From assembly GCA_037892935.1 (NCBI GenBank), contig JAYXKI010000010.1:1488001-1552000 (forward strand): a stretch of DNA of 64,000 nt, given 5' to 3'. The DNA is from Phlebopus portentosus (taxonomy: Eukaryota; Basidiomycota; Agaricomycetes; Boletales; Boletinellaceae). Of the stretch, positions 39,675-48,946 are shown piece by piece. The number at the start of each line of letters is the position of its first letter. Position 1 is the stretch's first letter. The position numbers and the translations under genes were made by a program. Below the pieces are notes generated by a model. The model saw only the letters and a list, made by a program, of their open reading frames with translations. It was not told where the DNA came from and did not search any database.

Positions 39675-42600
39675 TTACCCCCCCTTCAAGGTTGGGCATC
39701 CCAACCAACCACATAAGCCTTCTGAGGATGTGAACTTGTACAGCACTCGCAGGCTTTGTTGAGGTATCGTTAACTTCCTCGGAGCTCCAGGATGTTTGCA
39801 ATAGAATTCTTGAATTGATTTCTGTGCATTATCCTTGACGTCAGATTCTGGCTGCCATGTCGCTTCCTCATATCCAACCCACTTGACCAAGAATTGGAGC
39901 TTGCCTCGATGTAGACACGAGTCAAGTATTTCTTCAACCTCGTACTCTTTCTGCTCATCAATGATCACTGGCAGTGGTGGAGGTGGCTTCTTCTGAGATT
40001 CAAAGGACGGTTGGACGGCTGGTTTGAGCAAGATCTCATTGAAGACTGGATGGACCTTCTTCCAGGTCTTCAGTAGTTTGAGTCTGTATGCACTCGCACC
40101 AATCTTTTCCACTACCTCAAAGGAACCAAACCATTTATCATCCATCTTCTTCATCGGTCGGATTGTCTTAATATTTCATCTGTCTAAGAAGACTTTCTGT
40201 CCTGCCTCATAGTTAATGGACTTCCCAACATGACAGTCGTGGACGCTTCATGTCTTCATTCGCTTGGGTTAGGTTACCTTGGGTGAGTTCATGCACCTCC
40301 TTGACATGCTTGGCAAATTCTTCTACTGACAGGTTTGATGATGCTGTTCTAACCCCCGTGAAGTCTAAGGGGTGCATTCCCGTGTTAACAAAGAAGGGAG
40401 ATTGCTTCGTCACTGAATGTTTGTAGTTGTTGTATGTAAATTCTGCGAGAGCCAGCCAGTCCGCCCAGTCCGACTGCCAATGGTTGATGTATAGCTGAAG
40501 GTATTGTTCTAGTTCCTGATTAACCCACTCTGTCTGTCCGTCAGTTTGTGGGTGATACGCTGTCGATGGGTTGCCTTCAATGTGGAGGAGCTTGTATAAC
40601 TCCTTCATCATCTTCGTGTCAAATTGTACCCCTCAGTCATGAATGATCTTCTATGGTAGTCTGTGTAATCGGAAGACGTGGTCTCTGTAGATCCTAGCCA
40701 TGCCTTCAGTCATTAACTTTGTAATTGTCGAAATTGCATAGATTTGTTTGCTAAAGCAATTGACTACTACACAAATTGCATTGAACCCATTCGATTCTGG
40801 CAATTCTCTAATTAGGTTGACTGTAACAATCTGCCATGGTGCCTCCGGCACCTCGTTAGGGTGCAAAACCTTTGCTCTCATTGTCCTTAGAGCCTTCATC
40901 CGCTGACAATGATCACACCCCCACACATACACCCACACATCTGCACTCATCCTCGGCCACCAGTACCTGCATGCTATCAGCTGGATCATCTTTGTTGCTC
41001 CTGGATGTCCTGCCAGGGTCGAGTCATAGTGTTCCTTCATGACAATCTCTCTGACACTTGCTGGTACATATAGCCAACGGCCCTTTCTTCACATGTCCCC
41101 TCTCTTCTCGACGTCCCTTGGCCTCACTCTCTTATCCTCTTGTCTCTGCACTTCTATGACCCTTTCGACGAGTACCTCTCTTGACATCTGAACTGTTCCT
41201 CTAACCAGCCATTCCTTCTTGACAAAAGTCACGTTCTCGTTATCACGCTTGCCCTTGTCATAATCAGCTCAGCATAACAACAGATCGGCTTTTCCCAATG
41301 TCTTTCCAGGCTTATGGACTAGCATAAAATCGAACTCAGCTAAATCGAGTCGCCAACAGGCTTGTCGACGATTTAGCTTCTGCAGCAATCAGAAGTACAT
41401 TAGATTTGCATAGTCTGTCCATGCCTCAAAAGGTTAGTTAGCTCCCTGGAGATATTGTTGCCATTCCTTTAGGGCTTGAACAATGGCAAGCATTTCCTTA
41501 TCGTAAATCTCATAATTTTGCTCTGCCTCTAGGAATGTTGATGACCGATAAGCAATCACCTTCCATTTGCTGTCTTGTTTCTGGAGAAGGACTCCACCAG
41601 TCGCAAAGTCCGACGCATCTGCTTCCACACAGAAAGGGTCCTCATTATTGGGTATCGCTAACATGGGAGGACTACTCAAATGACGCTTCAATTCCTCGAA
41701 TGCTGCCTGTTCATCTTCACCCCACTTTCATTCCACCTTACCCGTCAGTGTAGTCAAGGGTTTGACGACCGAACTGTAATCCTTAACAAAACGTCGCAAC
41801 CAATTTCCTAGTCCCAGGAATTGTTACAGTTCGTGGACATTCTTTGGAACTGGCCAGTCCTATACTGCTGCTGTCTTCTTAGGATCTATTCAAACTTCGC
41901 CATTGCCAATGATGTGCCCGAGGTACTTGACTGTGTCAACTTCAAACTTGCACTTCTGCAGCTTTAGGAAAAGTCCGTTTTGGCGAAGAATCTCAAAGAC
42001 TCGTTTGGTGCACCTGCGATATTCCTCTAGATCATTCGAGAAGATGAGAATGTTATTGAGGTAAATGATGATGATACTCTCATAAATTAGTTCCTGAAAG
42101 ATGTCGTTCATGAAGCCTTGGAACATCACTGGTGCATTACACAAGCTGAAGAACATGACTGTGGGGTTTGAATAAGCCTAGATTCGTCCAAAACACTGCC
42201 TTCCACTTGTCTCCCTCACGAATCCGGATGTTGTAGTATCCCCAACAAATGTTGAGCTTCGTGATGTACTTCACATTCTTGACCTTGTCAATGAGCTCAT
42301 TTATCAGTGGTAACAGGTATTTGTTCTTGACTGTCCCTTCATTGAGCTTTTGATAGTCTTGGATTGCTTGTAAGCTCCTATCCTCTTTCTTGATAAAGAA
42401 GAATGGTGACGCCATTGGAGATTTCGACTGTCGGATATGTCCTGATGCTAGGTTTTCCTCAATGAACTCCCTCATCGCTTCTTGTTCTTTTGGCAATAAC
42501 AGGTAAACCTTGCAGTTGCTAGGTTTGAAGTCCGGTTTCAGGTCAATAGCGTGGTCCTACGTTCGGTGGTTTGGTAAGCATTCAAATGATTCCTCACTAA

Positions 42601-42908
42601 AGATGTCGGCATATTCCTCCAGGTAAGGTGGCCATTTTGCTGCTTCCTTCATTCGCACATTCCTCACAAACTTTTCGTCTATCTCCTCACTCGATAGTGA
42701 CAACTCACATTCATTGGGGCAATGGGTGAACTTAACTGTTTCCAACCTCCAATCAATCTCAGGATTGTGCTTTGTCAACCAGTCATATCCAAGGAAGATG
42801 TTGCTTGATGCTAAGAATGTCACCGCCAGTCGAATCTCTTCCTCGTGTTTCCCAAAGAACATTCGTATGACTATGTATTCCTTGATCAATCCAGCCTTAT
42901 TGCTTGTT
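39675..42908 (-). pseudogene. Disabled pol of the old element: RT, RNase H, integrase, chromodomain
   Basis: Fragments in order: the protease/RT junction and RT N-terminus (42889-42557), RT fingers (42496-42137, [20 protein letters not shown]), RT palm (42156-41890, [20 protein letters not shown]), RNase H (41691-41434, FCVEADASDFATGGVLLQ), integrase zinc finger and core (41040-40651), integrase core end (40611-40213, GQTEWVNQELEQYL) and chromodomain (40154-39675, EYEVEEILDSCLHRG then VKWVGYEEATWQPE). Breaks: an in-frame TAG at 42557 where the family has Trp; a one-base shift at a four-C run near 42160; and further stops. In the integrase, VTVNLI and VVVNCF stand where family members have Asp, so the first catalytic Asp appears to be Asn. 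The element cannot encode its own pol. Confidence 0.88.
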
Positions 42909-42912
42909 CCGT

Positions 42913-44627
42913 TGTAGACTATCAGACTCTCCTAGACAGGGACAAAGGCGGCGGCGGCGGCGTTCGACCACAGGGAGGCGATGTCAAAGGTGTCGAGAGG
43001 AAAAAGGGGAGGTCCTACCAGATCTACAGACTACCTACAGGCTTTCAGAAGCGACACTCAGCTCAGATGTACAAGGATCTGGCCGTTAGGGCAGATCCGC
43101 CGCGCCTTCGAATAACTCGCCGCGGCGATCCGGGCCTCGGCGACTGTATAGGGATCGCCGAGTCCGACTGAACCGGCGAAGGGGTCGCAGCGGCGGACTG
43201 GGTGCGGGGCCGGCGGAGGTTCGCACCAGTGCAATTCCGCCTGGTAGTCGGGGAGATGACGTCGGAACGACACAGAGAGGGTGCGGGAGAGAGAGAGTCG
43301 ACACCACTTAAAAGGGGAGTAGTGTCGGCGGTGGAACGACGCGGAGGCGGCGGAGGCGGCGAGAAGTGGGAGACTGGACTCAGTCGAAAAGGGGCGCCGG
43401 CGCCAACGGAAGGGGTGAACACAAGAAGAGTGACAGCTGCGTCGAGGCGTCGACGAAGTCTAACAGATGCCTAGAAGAGTGACGGCTGCGTCGAGGCGTT
43501 GAGGAAGAATCACAAATGTTCAGGGCCCGAGCGGCGGCGGAGGCTAGAGAGAGAGAGATGGCGATGCAGATATGAGTGGGACGTCCCCGGAGCGATTACT
43601 AGACGAGTGACAGCTGCGCAGAGGGGAGACGACCAGGGCGGCGAATGAGCTCGGCGGCTTCTATCCTGTGAGATCCGGGGCCACGCCGTCAGGACGGGAT
43701 CGGCGAGGGCACGTGACCGGGAGTTCGCCCGATCCGGCTGTCTGGTTCTCTGTATATACTGGTTTCTTGAGGGGGGCTTCTTTACTTGTGGTTGGTCTCT
43801 GGTAACTGCGTTCTAGAGTGTATATCTGCTGCTTTTTAGGATACATACATGCTCTCTATATATACTATGAGTCCTTGGTAAGAAATATCACTTAAAGCGG
43901 CGGGCGGCGAGGCGTGACAGGCGCGCCGCGACGGCGGGGGCCGCCGCCGAGATGCGCCGCCAAGCCACCAAGACCTAGGGGCGCCCCAATCGGAACGGCG
44001 GAGTGCTGGTACGTCGTGTCGAATGTCGGCGCCGTTCGGATCGGTCAGGGCGCGCTCTATATAGATCTGAAACGCCAAGGGGTCGAATAAAACTAAAAGG
44101 GGGAATATACGGACGGCCGCCGGGCGCGCTACCGCGCTCGGCGTACAATGTGGGATGATAAGAATATGAAACAATCAACGAAATGGACCTGAGATTGGCT
44201 ATCGTTCACCCAGCCGGCGCGGCGGCGGGCATACACCTCCGCGATGGCGCGATATACATCCGCCGCAGCGCGTCCGGCCGCCGTGCGAGCACTTCCGAAG
44301 CCCGGAGTCACCGGATTCGGCGGAACCGTTCTTGAGAGAGGCTGGAGAAGGGGAACTAGGATTTGGTCGAAGGGAGGACAAGGTGATCATAAGATAGGAG
44401 TGGAGGCATCGCCGCCGGTTCGTATGGTCGGCGGCGGCGGCGGCGTGGATGCTGTTCCTAGGCCGCCGAAGGTCCGGCGGCCGCTGAGCAGGCTGTATTA
44501 TGGGTAACGGCGGCGAAGGCTGGTTTGCTGGCAATAGTACGCGGGGTGTCCTGGGTATGGCATAGGGGAGTACCGCCCTTACAGGCCTGTGCCGCTGGAC
44601 CGGTACAGGTTAGTGCGGCGCACTACA
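42913..44627 (-). repeat. 3' LTR of the young element
   Basis: 1715 bp, pair of 55689-57394, differing by about six base changes and nine extra bases in a GGAGGCGGC repeat near 43344. Short ORFs inside are identical in both LTRs only because the LTRs are; none resembles a known protein. A TATATA motif lies at 43856-43862. Confidence 0.93.
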
Positions 44628-44752
44628 TCTCCTTCTGACGAAGTAAAAAAATGATTAAAAAAAAATGCTGGGTAGTGTAGGGGAGGTATTTAGGCGAAGT
44701 TGAGCGGGGGTTGTGATGTAACTGGGTGGTATGTCTGTGACTTGCTCCTGGA

Positions 44753-45700
44753 TTAGTCTTCGGTTGTGAGATCGATCATCGGCGGATCGTGGATTGGTGC
44801 GGCGGTGTGCGGTGGAGGGTTGGCTCTGTCCGCCGCATCTTGTTGAGGTACGTTGTTGAGGTATGGGTGATGTTCAATGGATTCCCGAAGCTCGGCGAGG
44901 TGCTCTTCGATGTCCTGGGCGGCTGCGATTGCTGAGAGCGAATACTGTTGTGCTTGGAGTATAATGGCGATGACGTTGGCGGCGCAGTCGCGTATATCAT
45001 CGTCGCCGCGCTCGTCGAAGAGGCGTAAGACTTGGATTATGGCATTGTGGGATAGGTCTGAGGCGGCGTCGGAGTAAATGACAGCGTTTTCGAGTGCAAT
45101 AGGCCCTTCTCTGAGGATGGCGAGGGGGGCATTGGGTAGTACGCCATCGCCGATAGGCGCGCCGAGAATTATGGGGATCGTAGTGAGGGCGCCGCCGATG
45201 CGGAGCGTTTCTCGGATGCGGCAAACGAGTGTCGCTTTGTCGGCAGGCGTCAGATGGTGTCTGGCGAAGAGTTCGGGGATGATCTGAAGCATCGCGGGGA
45301 CGTGTCTGGCGGGGAACGGCATCGCCGCAGGAAACGCGTCGGCGAGGAGGTCGCAAAATGATCCCCAGTTTCCTCCGGAGAGGCGTGGGTCTTGACAGAG
45401 GAGTTGCTGGGCGTCCGGCGAGGCCCAAATGTACAGCAGGAAGATTAGAGTCGCCGTGTCGGGGCAGGGGTGATGAAAACTGCGAAGGGCGGCGATGAGA
45501 ATATTTGGTAGAGCGGTGTAATCAGGGTGCCATGGGTAGAGGAGCATGGGGTGCCCGGGAAGTGTGATTAATTGGGCGAAGTTCAAATCTAAAAGGTGTT
45601 GGGCATGGCGGGGGAAGTGGACTGGGTGCGGGACTTGGAGTAGTGGTGTCGCCGGTGCGAATGGAAACGCTTCGGCGAGGCTGGGAACCAGCTGGGGCAT
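44753..45700 (-). CDS. Accessory 315-aa ORF between pol and 3' LTR, sense to the element
   Basis: Complete ORF with ATG 45700 and TAA 44753-44755. I do not recognise the family. It is leucine/alanine-rich, mostly helical by eye (HPCPDTATLIFLLYIWASPD, WGSFCDLLADAFPAAMPF, NAIIQVLRLFDERGDDDI, NVIAIILQAQQYSLSAIA), with regular hydrophobic spacing as in helical-repeat proteins. No signal peptide, transmembrane anchor or nucleic-acid motif is evident. The last residues, PPMIDLTTED, match the SUMO-interacting motif type (hydrophobic-I-D-L-T followed by acids). Its position after pol is where env-like genes sit in some Gypsy elements, but nothing here looks like an envelope protein. It is divergent from the antisense gene at 46841, about 1.1 kb away. 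An upstream intron or an independent promoter is possible. Confidence 0.65.
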   Translation of the reverse strand: MPQLVPSLAEAFPFAPATPLLQVPHPVHFPRHAQHLLDLNFAQLITLPGHPMLLYPWHPDYTALPNILIAALRSFHHPCPDTATLIFLLYIWASPDAQQLLCQDPRLSGGNWGSFCDLLADAFPAAMPFPARHVPAMLQIIPELFARHHLTPADKATLVCRIRETLRIGGALTTIPIILGAPIGDGVLPNAPLAILREGPIALENAVIYSDAASDLSHNAIIQVLRLFDERGDDDIRDCAANVIAIILQAQQYSLSAIAAAQDIEEHLAELRESIEHHPYLNNVPQQDAADRANPPPHTAAPIHDPPMIDLTTED

Positions 45701-45898
45701 GTTGTAAGGAGCGCCGATGGTATTCGTAATCTGTAGGGTAGATGTTTTGGGGGCGGTGAGTAGTTCGCCGACCGCTTTATATATTTTCGGCGAGTGTTTT
45801 CCGGGTTGGCCGGAAGGTATGACGGCTTTTGGCGAGGTGAAGTTGCCAGTATTATAGTGTAGGGGCCAATATAGGCGAAAGCCGAAGTAGTGTTCTAA

Positions 45899-46245
45899 TG
45901 GAAGGGGGCCTAGGCGAAGGTGTTTCGTGTAGGCGGATCGTCGGCGGGACGAGTAAGTGGGATGGGAGGCTAGCGGCGGGGCTGGGTCGCCGGTAGTTCG
46001 GGTATGGTGGCCTGTAGCGGCGTGGGGCGAAGCGAACTTCGAATGGGAGGGGGCCTGGGCGAAGGAGTTTCGTACAGGCGGGTCGTCGGCGGGACGAGTA
46101 AGTGGGATGGGAGGCTAGCGGCGGGGCTGGGTCGCCGGTAGTTCGGGTATGGTGGCCTGTAGCGGCGTGGGGCGAAGCGAACTTCGAATGGGAGGGGGCC
46201 TGGGCGAAGGAGTTTCGTATAGGCGGGGCGTCGGAGGGACGAGCT
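45899..46245. repeat. 145-bp tandem repeat, about 2.4 copies
   Basis: The GGGGGCC motif recurs at 45904, 46049 and 46194, an exact 145-bp period. The unit includes GGGACGAGTAAGTGGGATGG and TTCGGGTATGGTGGCCTGTA. The array lies between the two divergent accessory genes of the young element, where a shared promoter or enhancer would be expected. Confidence 0.9.
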
Positions 46246-46840
46246 TCGATTTAGAAGGGAGTTCGGAAGTAAAGTTTAAATGGTTAATCATGGAAGGTGT
46301 CGTCATATCATGATCTTGATCTGGTACCAGATATGGATACAATGGCCTTGTAGTCAGGGGTAGTGGTACATCGGAAATACACTTCGGCGGGCTTTTGGCG
46401 GTCCGGGAACCAGTCGGGGACGCCAGGTAGTTAACTAGGGCGGTGTAGGTCGTAGCATATAGGTTGAGGATTTGTTAATGGGTGTAGGTACGGCTAGGGT
46501 AGGGTGTGCGGCGATATTTGATGATCGGCGGGGGGGATCGGCGTAGAATGTTGTATCGGCCGGCTTGGCAGGGGTCTGGAAGGTTGGGGCTGTGTTGTGG
46601 CGGGGTTCGGCGGATTGTTCCGGCGAGTTTTGGAGGGGGGAGAGTCACCGAGGGGTTTGTGGAATTTGAGTGGAGATTGCGGCGGAGCAGTGGGGAGGAT
46701 TTGGTAATTGATTGGTAAAAAGGGGGCGGGGAGGTCGCGTGTATGGAGGGCTGAAATCGGAGTTTGAATTGGGTGCGGCGAGGATATAGACGACGGGGAC
46801 TCGTGTCTGAGTTCCCCGTTTCTCTTTTTCTCTTTCCACC

Positions 46841-48507
46841 ATGGCGCCGACGATTCTCAGCGTCAGCAGCAGCAGCGGCAGCGACAGCGACAGCAGCAGC
46901 AACAACAGCAGGGAGGGGTCGGAGGCTCCCTCCGACCAGATGGAGGTGGACGCCGGGGCGGCGACGGGGGCTCCTGCCGCGGGCGGGATGTCGCGGGCCC
47001 CCAGCGGGCAAGAGGTCCCGCCGGAGTCGCAGGGGGAGACGGAGGAGGAGGGTGGGGGGGGGGGGGGGGGGGGAGGGGGGGGGAGAACTGGACGCGGCCG
47101 TGTGGGCGGCCATTACGGCGGTGAGGGGGTGGATCGAGCGGGCCCGAAACGATGAGGGGCCCGCTGCCGATGAGCTCGATGGGCTCTTGGTAAATTTGCG
47201 TTCCCTTGATAATAACCGTGTGAGCTGACGATCTGGTTTACTTTTTCAGAAGGGGCTTGGGGAGCGCTTCCCCGCGCTATCCGACGACGCGAGGGCTGAA
47301 AAGCCCGAATATTATTGCGCGGGGAGGTGGTTGGTGAACCGGGCGACGGTGGTGCGGATGGCCGCCGGGGAGGCTAAGGACGCCGCCGAGGCGTTGGACA
47401 AGGCCGCCCAGTCGGAGGTGAATCACCTCCGACGCGTCGCGGAGAGGCTGGCCGAGCGCCGGGAGGAGGAGGCTCGTGAGGAGGCGAAGCGGAGCGCGGT
47501 GAAGGTGGCCGAGGAGGCGAAAGCCTCCTTCCTCAAGACGCTCGCCACCCTGCGAGTTGGGGGCCCGGAGGTCGTCGAGGCCTTCTGTAGGTCCTCAGGG
47601 CGCGATGAGGCGGGGAACCTGGTAAGTCGTTGTCTTGAATCTTGTTTTTTACTGTCTCTGATAATATCTTCTTAGGTCGCGGCGCCTAAAACGAGCACCA
47701 AAGCGAAGGTGCAGGCGCGTCCCGCGGCCAGGCCGGCGACGGGAAAGACGATTACTCTTCCTGGGTCGTCGATCCCTGGTCTTGAGGTGGCGGGTTCGTC
47801 CAGCGAGACGCTCAAGGGGGAGAGTGGTCGAGTGACGCGAGGGGGACGCTCGGGGACGGTCACGGGAAAGACCATTACTCTTGAGGTTGAGTCTGATGAG
47901 GGGTCAACGCGAGCGAAAAGGTCGAGTGGAAAGGAGGTATATGTCGATGTGTGTTTTATGTCCTGGATCTTATTCTTCACTGACATGTTTCGTTTCTAGG
48001 TGCCTCCCCTTCCGAAGCGCGTACGTGAGCCGGTGGTCGAGCCGCCGGCGAAACGAGCAAGAGCGCCGGGAGCGGCGGCCTCAGGTGGGGGCAGGGCGAA
48101 AGAGGAGGCGACAGGAAGACGGGACGGGGCGGTGAGTGCTGTCTTGAATTTTGTTCGTGACACTCTCTGACTATAATATTCAGAGGGAGGAGGGGGGTTG
48201 GGAGTTCGAGAGGGTCGGGCGGCTCCCCAGGGGTCAGAGCCGCCGCCTCCTCGAGTTCATGTCGCCGGGGTGCGAGCGGTGCATCGGGCGTGGGGAGGTG
48301 TGCACGAGGCGCCCGCCGGCGCTCCTGTGCCAGGCGTGCCGGGTATCACACCACCGGTGCGATATCTTGGAGTCGGACGTGACCTTCCTGGCGCAGCAGG
48401 AGGTCCTCGCTCTCCGCCGGCAGCTGGAGGGGATGGAGTCGACATTGGCGGGAGAGAGTGCGGGTGGGGGGGTGGAGGAAAAGGCCCAGGGTGAACGCCG
48501 TGGATAG
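46841..48507 (+). CDS. Antisense five-exon accessory gene with Zn(II)2Cys6-type cysteine cluster
   Basis: Exons 46841-47189, 47250-47621, 47676-47936, 48000-48131 and 48184-48507. All four introns are 52-63 bp, GT-AG and phase 0, and the frame holds across each, which is strong evidence for a real gene on the strand opposite to pol. The protein has a Ser/Asp-rich start (ISVSSSSG-like), an acidic/Gly stretch, a WAAITAVRGWIERARNDEG segment, a long charged coiled-coil region (exon 2, Ala/Glu/Arg-rich), a repeated TGKTITL motif (exon 3), a PPLPKRVREP/AKRARAP basic region, and a C-terminal cluster C-x2-C-x6-C-x8-C-x2-C-x6-C followed by leucine-spaced helix LAQQEVLALRRQLEGME. That spacing is the fungal binuclear zinc cluster consensus, although the usual basic residues after the second Cys are missing. 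A poly-G tract in exon 1 (47051-47081) leaves the frame off by one. Function unknown; DNA binding is inference. Confidence 0.72.
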
Positions 48508-48946
48508 GCGGCGAGCCAAACGACGCAAACGGCGTCGGCTCGCGGTCTTCGGCGACCATGAAGCGCCCTTGGGCCGAAAAAAAATATTAAAAAAATAGGA
48601 AAAATATAAAAGTACAAAAATATTGTATTTTTCTTTTTCTTGTGTACTATAGTGGCTTGTAATAACAAGCCGAATGTTTTTCTTGTGAGGATGGTTCTTT
48701 GTGAGATCAGGGAATGTAAGATTGAGATGGGCTGGAGTGAAATAGGGAGGATAGGCGCCCTAAAAATAGCGCCGGGGCCGAAAGAATGACTTGAGTAAGG
48801 TGAAAATGTGGGAGGGGGTGACTCGGCGTCTCGCCGCAGTCGTTTGAGTGATGATTGGAGAGAGTGAAGATAGCGGCGGGTCCGAATAGGTGACTTAGGG
48901 AATGTGTATATAAGGGAGAGGGTGATTATGAGGCTTCGGCGGATCT
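48508..48946. other. Spacer between the antisense gene and pol
   Basis: 440 bp where the two transcription units converge. An A/T-rich island at 48580-48640 with AATAAAA-like runs is a plausible terminator/poly(A) region for the antisense gene. No gene seen. Confidence 0.4.

Noticed and set aside
43063..44534. Several 60-119 codon ORFs repeated at 55839-57301
   Set aside because: They lie in the two LTRs and are duplicated only because the LTRs are; most overlap one another on both strands and none has a coherent protein pattern.
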